64,000 nt of DNA from Adenophora triphylla var. japonica (lineage: Eukaryota > Streptophyta > Magnoliopsida > Asterales > Campanulaceae), in assembly GCA_022495995.1 (NCBI GenBank), contig JAFEMH010002513.1, positions 186,001 to 250,000 of the forward strand, given 5' to 3'. The notes beneath the pieces are model-generated. The model saw only the letters and a program-made list of their open reading frames with translations, was not told the origin of the DNA and searched no databases. How positions within the stretch are numbered: the first letter of the stretch is position 1; every line of letters begins with the position of its first letter. Shown piece after piece: positions 22,508 through 33,274 of this stretch. The translations under genes and the position numbers were made by a program.

Positions 22508-22651
22508 GAACCTGAAAGGTTCATTTCAGCCCCGAGGCAGACGTGCAATTGGCCATTTTCTTCCATTTATTCTGACGAAAAGGAGAGAAAAGAGAGAAGA
22601 AAACTCTTCCCAAATTGTGAGGTTTGCTCAAATTTGTAAGGGAAAAGCAAC

Positions 22652-25559
22652 ATGGAGGGTGATTTGGGACCAATGGCTCATCATGGAAGGACCGATAACG
22701 AGAGAACGAGGTTGGTGCGGACCGTTCGAACCACCGTTCTTCCATTGAATCCGGCGGAGTTCTACCCGGCTCGGGAGACTCATAAATCCAAAGGAGGGAT
22801 CGAAAGACAGGTAAACTTTCTTCAAATTCCATCAATTTTAAGAATGTGCATTCTTTAAATGTTAGGAATTTGACTAGAAATGAGTTAGAGATTTTGGCGC
22901 CCGGATTGGGGCTTTTGACTTTGCTATGCGCCTTTGTCGAAATTGACTAGAGTGTAGTTCAATTGACATTATGGGTAGATGACATAAAAATTTTGGTTGC
23001 AAAATTCCATGCCTAGATGTGTTTTCCGAATTTAAAGTATGTTTAAATCGGGACGGAGTAAATTTTAGAAATGTTCGAAATGATTTGAAAGTTCTGAATT
23101 CGACGGAGTTTTCGAAAGGTTTTGAAATTTCCGGATTCGACGAAGTTTTCGAAATGTTTTGAAAGTTCCGGGTTCGACGGAGTTTTCGAAATGTTTTGAA
23201 AGTTCCTGATTCGACGGAGTTTTCGAAATATTTTGAAAGTTCCAGATTCGACGGAGTTTTCGAAATGTTTTGAAAGTTCCGGGTTCGACGGAGTTTTCGA
23301 AATATTTTGAAAGTTCCGGATTCGACGGAGTTTTTGAAATGTTTTGAAAGTTTCGGGTTCGGCAGAATTTTCGAAATGTTTTGAAAGTTTCGGATTCGAC
23401 GGAGTTTTCGAAATGTTTTGAAAGTTCCGGGTTCGGCGGAGTTTTCGAAATGTTTTGAAAGTTTGGACCGTTAATACTCCAACCGGGATGGAAATATTTT
23501 AGGAAAATGGGAACTATATCTGTGTTGCATCATTTTGACATGCGTTCGTGCACTCTGTTGATGTCGCTTCTGTACTTAACGTATTCTTGCCTTGTTCACC
23601 TGCAGGGGCGAGGGACAGTTGACGTTCACAACCTGAAGAGTCGAGGAGCCTTCGAGGCAGTTCGAGCGCTGTGGGAGATACTCCCGGACGAGACTCGAGA
23701 TGGAGAGAGGAGTCCACGGCAGCTGGTGATTGACTCCGGTTTGGCTGGATTTATCAGCGCGGTAGCCGCGGTGGCTGTGACGCAGAGGGCGAGGTCCATG
23801 TACGTAGCTCTGAGCGAGTACTGGTGGGACACGACCCACACTTTTCATTTCAGGTGGGGGGAGGCGACTGTGACTCCCACTGACTTTGCGGCGATCACTG
23901 GGTTGCCAACCTGGGGCAACGCGCTGGTGTGGGTGGACAGCTATACCCCGGGGCAGTTGTCGGAGCTGCTGGGTTTCTATATTACCGACGCCAGGGGCTT
24001 AGGTATTCGGTACAGGCCGATGGAGACCCATTTGAGGAGGGGTATTGATGCATATGGGGAGGGGTCCCCTAGGATGACCGTTGAGCGTCTGGCTCGAGGG
24101 TTCCTATGGTTCGCGTTGTCAGCGACTCTGTTTCCGACTTCTGACACATCCTGTCACTTCCCTTTGCTCGGGTCGCTAATGGATCTAGACGCCGTAAGGG
24201 GGTTCGCATGGGGGGAGGCTGGACTGGCCGAGCTCTACCACGCCTTGGACAGGTTCTCGCGGGGAGAGGAGAACACCTTGTGTTGCTTCTCATTTGCTTT
24301 GGATGTAAGTTCACGTCTTTTTCTCGCCCTTGTCTCATTTCTGTACTCGTATGTATCTGCTCTGTAGCTGACATAACTTTCCATTTGCTTGACAGGTCTG
24401 GTGCTTTGAGGTGTTCAGCCCGCAGCGGTGGGAGATTAAGGAGGCGTACAAGTCCTTGTTCCCTGCCATGTTGTCTTGGCAAAAGGAGGCGAAGAAGGCA
24501 GTGTCATCGAGGGAGAGTACTCAGCTGTCATACATGGAGGTGTCTCAGGCCCTGAGCCGAGAGTTCTCCGAGCGGATCCAGCTGACTTGGTGGATCCGGA
24601 TTCATGTCGGTGTGTTCCAGGTTGCTAGTGAGGTTACGCATCGGCGGAAGCTGCTGGTGGGACTTCACTACGATGCGATGTATCTAGGGGAGAGGGTGAC
24701 CCGTCAGCATGGTCCGGGATCCCTTCCTATGGTGCCGGTGGATCCGCCTCAGCACATGAAGCATCCTTCGTCGATACCGATGGAGGAGTTGGAGCGGTAT
24801 AGACAGGGCATGTTCTATAACGAGTATGTCATAGCGGGCGCCGACTATGACACTTTCTTGAGGATGAGGCTGAGGAGCCTGCAGGTGCAGCACAGGGAGG
24901 GCGAGGGCCCTGGATATCCCCGAGACTACCCGCTCCCACGTGCTAGGCTGGCGTACGAGGGGCTGGACGATTCGCGTAGGCGGTTGGTGATCCCTATTCC
25001 GGAGGAGCCGAGACCTCAGTACAGAGCGTACCCCAACGCTTCGCTGAGTGCCTTTGATTTTCTGCATTTGATAGTAGCATTCTGCAAATGTTGCATCTGT
25101 ACTTTCTGTTTGTCTTTTGACGACTTTCCTAGTTTGCAGGTGTCTGGCCGTACGTACAACCAGGCTATGAGACAGTTGGACGGGTGGGCCAACTATGCTA
25201 GGAGGCTCGTGGAGTTCCTGAGGTGTAGCTCCCGGAGGAGTGTGGCTGTTCATGAGCCGAGGTCGTCTAGGCCGAGAGGTTCGTCTGCCTCCACGGCTGG
25301 TGGAGCGGACTTTGCGCAGGGATTTGGCCAGTTCTCTGGCGAAACGGCGGGGTTCGGAGCTCGTCCTTCTTCGCACTCGGAGCACGAGCGGGGAGAGTCC
25401 TCGAGTTCGCAGGCGCAGAGGAGGCCTTTCGCTTATTCCCGCCTGGAGGAATTCGGAGATTATCTGTTCTCGAGTGCTCGGATGACGAGCAGGACTCTGA
25501 GTAGTCCTCTTTTATTGCTTTTTTTAGACAAAATGTATGTATTGTCCAGAACAATTTGA
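22652..25559 (+). CDS. Antisense PMD (MAIN/MAIL-like) gene of A, open in all exons
   Basis: Exons 22652-22810, 23606-24304, 24396-(25031 or on to) 25559, each in phase 0 with GT/AG borders. Exon 1 encodes 53 residues with a basic stretch. Exon 2 holds the PMD core: YWWDTTHTFHFRWGEATVTP, TDFAAITGLP, VERLARGFLWFALSATLF, VRGFAWGEAGLAELYHALD. Exon 3 starts VWCFEVFSP. Where other copies have a third intron (donor gtgagt), A reads ctgagt, and the frame stays open across the former intron into VSGRTYNQAM and a Ser-rich tail. Either the intron is retained or another donor is used. In Arabidopsis, PMD proteins MAIN and MAIL1 are nuclear and affect TE silencing and expression. Here the gene lies antisense in a retrotransposon; a role in its own expression is inference. 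No premature stop is seen. Confidence 0.82.
23101..23470 (+). repeat. 37-bp tandem array in intron 1 of A's PMD gene
   Basis: About ten units of 37 bp carry cgacggagttttcgaaatg (starts 23101, 23138, 23175, 23212 and onward). The array fills the centre of the 795-bp intron (22811-23605). It is unrelated in sequence to the intron repeats of B and C. Confidence 0.88.
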
Positions 25560-25902
25560 CTTGTATTTGAAAAATGAACCCTTGAGGCGGAACCTGTATT
25601 TCGCACATCTATTTAGTGATTACCTTCTTCTATTTTTGGCAAATAAGCAAGTAGGTTGATCAAAAATAAATAAAATGAAACATGCACAAAAAATTGAACT
25701 GGTCAAAATTTATGCCTATATGCACTATTTTTTTAATTAATTGCACTGTTGCACGAGCCCGGAGCGGAAGTGGTGTTGGCAGTGGTTGATTGAAACCATG
25801 GGAGCACGCAGATTCAAGAAAGCATGAACAGGGCTTGGTTTGGAATTGTTTCCAATTTGAGAGCAGCTGGCTGCAGAGTTGACCCAGTCAACTGCAGAAA
25901 GT

Positions 25903-25914
25903 GTCCGGCCGGAC
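25903..25914 (+). promoter_or_regulatory. Dyad upstream of A's DUF7745 gene
   Basis: gtccggccggac, a perfect palindrome, lies 127-138 bp before the ATG at 26041 and has TGCA six bases upstream (tgcagaaagt). It is the same core as at A's PMD promoter and LTR. The surrounding spacer 25560-26040 is AT-rich and has no other gene. Confidence 0.8.
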
Positions 25915-26040
25915 TGAGAATGAGTTTCCAGAATCTTTTAAATTGCAGTTTCAGCTTTGCAATTTGTTAAGAACTGCGCATTTGCTTTGATCAGTCAGCT
26001 GAATTCTCTCAAATTCCTAAAGGTTTCCTTCACCTTTTTT

Positions 26041-27540
26041 ATGGCTCCATTTCCTAAGCTATCGTCTCGGATGCAAGAGCGATACTTGGAAAATTTCCAG
26101 TCATGGGTACGGAACCACACGAGGCAAAACAAGTGGTTTTTCGAGGGTTATTACGGGATGAAATCTGTTTGGGCTTTGAAGGAGCTCATGCCAGATTGGG
26201 ATCTTTTGAGAGCCGCGGCTCGTTTCTGGGATGTACGGAGGAATGTGTACAACTTCTCATGCAACGAAATCACTCCCACGTTCGAAGATTTCTGGGCCAT
26301 TCTGGGAGGACCTAAGACGGAACAGATAGTTCTTCCCTATGCGGGTGGCATGGCCACTATTGATAAGTTAGTGTTTCTGCTTGGTATCTCGGCTGAAGAA
26401 GCATACGGGATGCTGATATTGAATACAGACTATGTCGACATTTCGGGGCTGCCTGATAGGCTTGCTTGTGTTAAGGGGAGCGTTTTCGCGTGGGATGCGT
26501 TTGCTCTGTGCGCGATTGCTACTTTGTTCACATTCACGTCCCTGGGTGTGTGCCATCACAGCGTACTGGACCTGGTGAGGCAGTGCCGGAATGGAGGAGA
26601 CATCGTGCCTTTGGTCCTGGGCGAGAATATCCTGGGCATAGGTCGGATGGCGACCGACAGCCGATACATGTGGGGAGGTAGTCCCGCTATGCTCACTATG
26701 TGGTTGAGGGAGAGGTTGCAGATGATGCCCGAGGTGCCAATGTCTTGTGATGCTTGGTCCTTTTCTCGACGTCCTCTGGTGATAGGGGGCAATCAGGCTA
26801 AACTGGAGCTCTGGATGGCCAGACTCCGCACGCATCACTTGCGATGGTGGGTTCCTCACTGGAAGCTACTGACTTGTCAGACCGCTCAGGAGGGTCTTCT
26901 GGTTGTCAGAGTACCGGGGTTGTCCCAGACGTCTTTCTACATTCCATCATTGGTGCTGCGACAGTACGGGCTGGAGCAGGTGCCACTGACGGGTTTGAGT
27001 TATGCTGCTACCTTCGAGGTGGGATCTCTGCTGATGGAAGATCCTTCGACGCTATTGCTGCTCACACGGTTGTGGCAATACACGCCCTTTCCTGCCAGGG
27101 TTCTCTTTCACTGGAGAGGGGGCACTGTTCTGTCTACGCAGTATCTGAACTGGTATGAAGAGTGTATAGGGGAGACACAGATGGCCATCTCGTGGAGACG
27201 AAGTGAGCTGTTGGGTGTTGATTACCTTGACAGCTTGACTTTGAGGAGGGCCGAAGCGGGAGCTAACCCTCAGGATCGTACTGGGGACGACATGGCTGAC
27301 TATGAGGCCAATGCTGATCGGGAGGCCGATCAAAGCACGGTTATGATGGCTCGAAGAGAGGCAGTTCAAGACAGAGCTAGGGAAAGGGCTGCATTGGCAG
27401 CTGCCGGTTTGACAGAGGCGTCGGGAAGGGTCCCTGAGCCAGGAAGGAGGACTATGGGAATATTCCCTGTGAAGGTGAAAAATACTCGCCGTGGAAAAGG
27501 GAAGGGGAAGAAGGATGAAGGACCAAGTACGGGAAACTAG
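26041..27540 (+). CDS. Antisense DUF7745-type gene of A, intact
   Basis: A single open frame of 499 codons from the ATG at 26041; upstream in-frame codons reach 25957 but do not match the other copies. Residues follow the family: ALKELMPDWDLLRAAARFWD, EITPTFEDFWAILGGP, FAWDAFALCAIATLF, ILGIGRMATDSRYMWGG, LTMWLRERLQ, HLRWWVPHW, VRVPGLSQTSFYIPSLVLRQ, STQYLNWYEECIGETQM. The C-terminus is basic (RRGKGKGKKD) and could be nuclear-targeting or nucleic-acid-binding. The core W-D...TPTFEDF...GGP resembles the plant mobile domain of the neighbouring gene. It converges on pol. Function is unknown; the family name is from memory of the pattern. Confidence 0.8.
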   Translation: MAPFPKLSSRMQERYLENFQSWVRNHTRQNKWFFEGYYGMKSVWALKELMPDWDLLRAAARFWDVRRNVYNFSCNEITPTFEDFWAILGGPKTEQIVLPYAGGMATIDKLVFLLGISAEEAYGMLILNTDYVDISGLPDRLACVKGSVFAWDAFALCAIATLFTFTSLGVCHHSVLDLVRQCRNGGDIVPLVLGENILGIGRMATDSRYMWGGSPAMLTMWLRERLQMMPEVPMSCDAWSFSRRPLVIGGNQAKLELWMARLRTHHLRWWVPHWKLLTCQTAQEGLLVVRVPGLSQTSFYIPSLVLRQYGLEQVPLTGLSYAATFEVGSLLMEDPSTLLLLTRLWQYTPFPARVLFHWRGGTVLSTQYLNWYEECIGETQMAISWRRSELLGVDYLDSLTLRRAEAGANPQDRTGDDMADYEANADREADQSTVMMARREAVQDRARERAALAAAGLTEASGRVPEPGRRTMGIFPVKVKNTRRGKGKGKKDEGPSTGN

Positions 27541-27770
27541 GTTGACCTTGCTGTCCAGAGTATCCACCCACTGTTATTGCAGACACATTAACTGATTAAT
27601 GTATTATTGTTGTTTTGCTAGCGTGTAGCGAGTCAAGAGTTGACCGTGCTTGAACTCATCAAAGATTGTTTTAACCGTAATGAATTTGTAGGTTAATTGA
27701 AAAGAGTTTTTCAAAACACAAGCAATTGATGCTTATTTGTTTTTGTTTTTTTTGAGACCGAACCAATGAT

Positions 27771-27829
27771 GGCTGCCTACGTTCCCCTTTTACAATTGGA
27801 CTAAGGGGCTCAGGTCACCGTAGTTCGAC
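27771..27829 (-). other. Conserved post-pol stem-loop block (A copy)
   Basis: On the element strand it reads gtcgaactacgg ... ggggaacgtaggcagcc. CTACG and CGTAG are again complementary. It lies between the DUF7745 stop (27540) and the end of integrase (about 27985). The span 27541-27770 is the DUF7745 3' tail, with the four-copy conserved gaccgtgcttgaactcatca at 27642-27661. Confidence 0.6.
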
Positions 27830-27979
27830 ACTTTAGGTGAATTTGAGAAAAACAAAGACAAAAGCATGCGACCCTGTTTTTTACCTGGATCATTGACGGG
27901 AATGTATCCAGTTGGGTATTACTCTTTTAGCACTTTAATTTTACTGAGGGGTGGTGTATGGGGAAGGAGAGTTGACTCG

Positions 27980-29130
27980 TGCTCTTCCTCAAACGAAGTA
28001 TCTGCGGAGCTTGCTTCCGTTCATGGGGTTAACAAAAGGGTTCCTGTCCAAATCTGCTAACTTCATGGCTCCTCCGGAGAAGATTCTTTGTACCACGAAC
28101 GGTCCTATCCAAGTAGGCTCCCACTTTCCGAGGGGATTGGTCTGCGTTAGGAGGCTTTTCCTTTAGCACCAAGTCGCCTTCTCTGATGTCTCGGATCTTG
28201 ACTTTCTTATCGAATGCTCGGGCCATTCTGCCCTGGTAGGCTCGAGTGTGCTCCATGGCTTTCAATATGCGCTCGTCGAGTAGAGCAAGTTCGTCGTGAC
28301 GGCTCTGTAGCCATTCGACCTCATTGATTCCGTTTTCCAAGAGGACTCGGAGGGATGGAATTTCCAATTCCACGGGTAACATTGCTTCCATTCCGTAGGT
28401 AAGTGCGAACGAAGTCTCCCTTGTGGCGGTTCTAACTGATGTTCTGTATCCCCAGAGGGCTAGATGTAGCTTTTCGGGCCAGTCCCGACCTCTGGTGGTC
28501 ATCTTTCTGATTATCATTGCAAGAGTCTTGTTTGCTGCCTCTACTACACCATTGGTTTGTGGTCTGTAGGGAGAAGACTTGTGACGTGTGACACTGAATT
28601 CGGTCAGCAGTTGGTCACAATCTCCTTCGAAGTGGGTCCCATTGTCGGATATGATCTCATTAGGCACTCTGTATCGGCACATGATGTTCTCTTTGATGAA
28701 CTCGGCCACCTTCTTGGAATTCAGTACCTTGTACGATTTGGATTCTACCCATTTGGTGAAGTAGTCGACTGCGACTAGAATGAACTCGTGACCATTGCTC
28801 CCTGGCGGAGTGATCTTGCCGATGATGTTGATTCCCCATGTGGCGAAAGGCCATGGCGTAGTCATGCAATAAAGTTCATGAGGAGGGATGTGATTGAGGT
28901 TGGAGACCCGTTGACATTTGTCGCAGCTTTGGACGAACTGGATGCAGTCTGTTTCCATTTATATCCAATAGTATCCCATACGGAGGATGATCTGTGTCAA
29001 TGCTCGGGCGTTCATGTGCGGACCGCAGGTTCCATTGTGAACTTTGTTCATTAGCTCGCTGACTTTTTCTTTATTTACACACCGAAGGAGTGGCCCTTGG
29101 TGGCGCTTCTTGTACAACATACCCCCCAGA
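27980..29130 (-). pseudogene. Integrase of A
   Basis: The zinc motif is intact (VHNGTCGPHMNA ... CDKCQR) but an in-frame TAA follows YYWI near 28959. In the core the first acidic position reads N (WGINIIGKI; the other copies have D), then ISDNGTHFEGD and NGVVEAANKTL supply D and E. The C-terminal SH3-like part (GDLVLKEKPP, frameshift near 28115) leads to NGSKLRRYF near 27985. With the first catalytic Asp replaced and a stop present, this copy should be inactive. Confidence 0.85.
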
Positions 29131-29800
29131 ATGACGAAATGGGATGCCAGGCATTTTAATGCCATCATGTTTTTGGCTTTGATCCCTTCTTTGTATTTTC
29201 CATCTTCATTTGTGAAGGAAGCTTCTCCATTTTGGAGGTACTGGTATATTTGGTTGTACCAGGGTTCGTCGATCGTTTCATTTTCTATTTCGATCTCACA
29301 GCAATAAGCGGGTGTTTCCCGTCTGCCTATTCTGAGGGGTTTTACTGATTTCCCATCGGGAATTTCGACAAGAGAGGCGAGGGTTGCTAGGGTATCTGCG
29401 AAGCGGTTCCTGTCTCTTGGCAAATAATGAAAAGAGATGCCCTTGAACTGAGCAATGAGCTCCTCCATGTACGTGTGGTACTTCTGGAGGCCAGAATCTA
29501 TCGTTTTCCATTTGTTGGACACTTGATTGATGATCAATGCTGAATCTCCGTATACTTCCAGTTCTGAGATGTTGCGCTCGAGGGCGGCTTCCAGACCAGC
29601 TGCACAGGCTTCGTATTCTGCTGCATTGTTGGTTATTTAAAAATTCAGCTTGATGGCTATGGGAGTGTGTTCATCCTTGGGATCGACAAGGAGCATTCCA
29701 ATACCATTTCCCTTCTTGTTGGCTGCCCCATCGAAGAAGAGTTGCTAGCGGTTTGCGCTGTCGAGTGAGAAGATTCCGTCGTCCGAGAACTGCGGATCAG
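29131..29800 (-). pseudogene. Second RNase H of A and its C-terminal tail
   Basis: Element-strand residues show LFFDGAANKKGNGIG, NNAAEYEACAAGLEAALE, YGDSALIINQVSNKW and DRNRFADTLATLAS, the four RNase H blocks including D, E, D and the late D. In-frame stops lie near 29744 (TAG) and 29638 (TAA). The tail PAYCCEIEIENETIDEPWYNQIYQYL links to integrase. This extra RNase H marks the Tat lineage. Confidence 0.8.
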
Positions 29801-30941
29801 GACCCTTGGGTTCACTGCTTGGGAAGTCTGCCAGCTGATCTGCCATTACTCTGCCCTTTGTTGATTTTCGGACCATGTACTTGATGTCGAACTCAGCCAG
29901 GAAGAATGACCACTTGGCTAGTCGCACTGATAGGGATGGCTTGTCAAAGAGATATCGGACGGGGTCCATCTTGGAGACTAGGAGCACTGAATGTGACTGC
30001 ATGTAGTATTTCAGTTTCCCGACTACCCATACCAAGGCGGTACAAGTTTTTTCTAATGCTGAGTAGCTGAGTTCACTTCCTTGAAGCTTCCGGCTTACGA
30101 AGTAGATTGCATGCTCAACTTTGGAATCTTTCTGTTCTTGTGCCAGCATTGCTCCGATTGACGTGTCTGTTATTGTCAAGTACAGGAGTAGTGGCTTGTC
30201 TTCATGTGGCGGGCACAGAATTGGGGGATTCACCAAGTATGTCTTGATTTTCTCATAAGCCGTCTGGCACTCGGAGTCCCATTTGATGTCGGCATTCTTC
30301 TTCATCAGTTTGAACATGGGCTCACAGAGAGATGTCAACTGGTTGATGAAGCAACTGATGTACTGAAGTCTTCCCATGAAACTTTTTACTTCTGTCAGGG
30401 TCCGAGGCGGTTTCATGTCGATGATAGCCTTGATTTTCTTGGGATCGGCTTCGATACCTCCTTCTGTAACCATGTACCCCAGTACTTTGCCTCGCTTGAC
30501 GCCGAAGGTGCACTTCACAGGGTTCAATCTCATGGAGTGCTTTCTGAGTCTGTTAAAGAACTTTCTCAGATCTGTCATGTGCTGCATATCTGATCCTATG
30601 GAGTGGATGATCATGTCGTCGAAATATACTTCAATTTCTTTGTGAATCATGTCATGGAAGAGGGTTGTTGCAGCCCGCTGGTAAGTAGCCCCAGCGTTCT
30701 TCAGACCGAACGGCATGACCGTGTAGCAGTATGTCCCCCACGGAGTGGTGAAAGCAGTCTTGGCTTGATCTTCCTCGGACATTTTGATTTGATTGTATCC
30801 GGCAAACCCATCCACGAAGGACTTTACCTCGAAATTTTCCGTGGTGTCGACTAGCATGTCGATGTTAGGCAGTGGGAAATCATCTTTAGGGCTGGCCCTT
30901 GTTGAGATCCCGGAAATCCACACAGCATCTGACCTTTCCAT
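29801..30941 (-). pseudogene. RT (palm to thumb) and first RNase H of A
   Basis: A 398-codon open frame. RT motifs: PKDDFPLPNIDMLVD, FVDGFAGYNQIKM, TPWGTYCYTVMPFGLKNAGATYQR, the catalytic box YFDD, GYMVTEGGIEADPKK. The first RNase H follows with PLLLYLTITDTSIGAML, NYSALEKTC-like SYSALEKTC and LLVSKMDPVRYLFDKP. This is the best-preserved RT in the window. It is separated from its upstream half by one frameshift near 30890. Confidence 0.88.
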
Positions 30942-31956
30942 TGGCCTTAGTGACCGTCACGATGTTGGAGAGCCAGGTCGAGTACTCAATCACTCTGATG
31001 AAACCAACTCGGAGCATTTTCTCAATCTCTTCTTTCACTTTCAAGGACCATTCTGGCTTGATCTTGCGCAACTTCTGTTTGACAGGCTTGGATTCTGGAT
31101 CTAGGGGAATTCTGTGCTCCACGATCGAGGGATCGAGTCCTGGCATGTCCTGGTATGACCAGGCGAACACGTCAACATACTCCCGAAGGAGGTTTATCAG
31201 GGCTTCCTTTTCTGCATCGGCGAAGAAACTGCCCACTTGTGTCTCTTTAGGCTCTTGTACTGACCCTAGGTTCACTTTGGTCATAACCTCTTCGGCAGCT
31301 TGGGCCCGGTTGTCCTCTTGGTCAACTATACGCTCGAGAACTTCTTTAATGTATTGTTCGTTTAATGTGTCTGCTTCTTTATCAAGTGATTTGTTATTAA
31401 CGTCTTTTAAGTTGTTTGTTAACTTATCAGTTGTTAAAGTGGCAATGAGGGGATACTCAGAAAGATCAGACTTTTCATTAGATGCGAACGAAAATACATG
31501 GTTGGCTACATTATCATAGTCTTCCGGCGTAAGGCCGTTGGACGACTCAGAGGACTGGACTCTGACAAGGACTGACTCAGAGGGTTCGAGACCGGGTTTA
31601 GGGAGATGTGGGTGCAGGCCCAGCTTGTCTTCCAATTTTGCCTGGCTTGCCCTTGGTCCGGTGAAAGTTACCCAGTTCTTTAGTGGCATTGCTGGATGCT
31701 TGATGAGGGTTCGGGGATCGAGAGGCTTGGCTTCTGCTGTCCCAATCATGGCGATCATGCTGTTTTCGGAGCCCAGGTCAATCAGGTTTGGCACCTCCAT
31801 GACTTCTTCAAAAAGACTCTGTAGAGCTGGTCCACTGAGAGTGTCTTCTATGAATTTTGGTTCCTTCTGCTTCGGAGTTACTGTCTCGAATGTGGCCTCG
31901 GCGGCTGACCCGAACAGTCTGTTTCCCATGGAGAGTGCCTCGAGCTGCTCTTCCAA
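30886..31956 (-). pseudogene. RT N-terminal part and preceding spacer of A
   Basis: The spacer holds EVPNLIDLGSENSM, SSNGLTPEDYDNVANHVF, SEYPLIATLTTDKLT and EQYIKEVLERIV. RT begins at YVDVFAWSYQDMPGLDP and reaches CVDFRDLNKG, where an extra base shifts the frame. The same spacer, without a known domain, occurs in C and D, so it is an ancestral part of the polyprotein. Confidence 0.8.
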
Positions 31957-31986
31957 GTCTGGGATTCCCTTGAATGTGTACTCATG

Positions 31987-33274
31987 CTAGACTATGGTGG
32001 CAATTGGTCCAGGTAGAGCTGTGATGTCGAGGAATACTCCCCTTATCGGATTAGCCTTGAGTCCTCTGAAACGCTTGAGGTCCCGTGCTAGCTGTCCCAT
32101 CCTTTCTATAGTTTCTGTGCTAACTATCCCCGCTTCTTTCTTATCTTCATCAGTTCCACTGTGGGTCCCCTCAGTTCTGCTATCGGTTCCGCTGTTGGTC
32201 CCCTCAGTTCTGTTGTCGGTTCCGTTGTCGGTCCCCTCAGTTCTGATGTCGGTTCCCTTGGTGAAGTAATGAGCGAGGTCGAAACTGTAAGGCCGGAGGT
32301 TGGGTGTGCCGTCGGAGGTTCCCCTTTTGTGGGCTGCTGCCTTGGTGCGGGCAAGGCTTTTGTCTTCCCTGATGTCAGCCGGTGTTGGCACATAACCAAG
32401 CCCCTGGACCGTGGTGTGGTCCTTGACTTCGATGACTTGGTGCTGGCCCTGTAACCTTTTTCCGAGCCCCAGTCCTGGGATGAAGTTCATGAGTTTCTTC
32501 ATCTTCATGGCGGGAGGAATCCTATCTTGAAACAGTGGAAGGTCCACGTTGCATATTTGGATTTTGGAGGTCTCCAGAGTGAATCCAGTTAATGCCATGT
32601 CATCATTATGCTTGATTTCTAACACTGGAATGTCGTTGGTGCTGGTCCCCTTGGTGGTGACGCTGTCGCCGTAGACTGTGGTTAGCTCGTTGCCTTGCAT
32701 GAACTTGATACACTAGTGAATGGTGGATGCCACGCCATTGATTTGATGTAGCCAGGGTCGCCCCAGGATGGCTGTGAAAGTGATTGGAATGTCCAACACT
32801 TGGAATTCGGTGGGGATCATCCGCTTACCGAACCAGATATTTAGAGTAGCAACCCCGAGAACTGTAAGGGAAGTAGAGTCATAGGCCTTGGACGGTGTGG
32901 TGAAGGCTTCGGATCTGTGGGCTTGATGTCAAGCGGAGTCCATCATCTTGGCGGGCAAGACATTCATTCCGGAACCTCCGTCTACCAACACGCGGGAAGG
33001 CGACGCTCGTCAGTGGGCTGTGATGTAGAGTGGCTCATTGTGATCGGCCCCAAATTTTGGAAGGTCCAAATGCTGTGAAGGTGATAATGTTGCCGTAGTG
33101 GATGTTGTCGATCATCGAATGACTTCGTGCAGGGTTGCGTCCACGGGGACCATGGTTCGGGCCGGACTTTCCTCTAGCTTGAGCTTGTGAGGATATGAAG
33201 ATGTGAGCGGGGACCAAAGGGAAATGTTCGCACAGGTGCAGCTTGAGGCGAGTGAGGATCGGGTCCTCTTTCAC
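31987..33274 (-). pseudogene. Second retropepsin domain (PR2) of A and following spacer
   Basis: Broken frames between 33274 and 32700 encode HYGNIITFT, the active site VLVDGGSGMNVLP (about 32993-32955; D-G-G-S), then GVATLNIWFGK and AILGRPWLHQINGVAST, with at least two stops. An open frame from 32700 carries the spacer: LGKRLQGQHQVIEV, PNLRPYSFDLAHYF, then an 11-residue minisatellite (TEGTxSGTDxR type, about 32265-32150) and RGVFLDITALPGP. It aligns with C's only protease. A thus has two separate retropepsin-like domains. Confidence 0.75.

Noticed and set aside
32161..32454. Plus-strand open frame with SVVGPLSS-type repeats
   Set aside because: It is the reverse of the Thr/Gly minisatellite in A's pol spacer.
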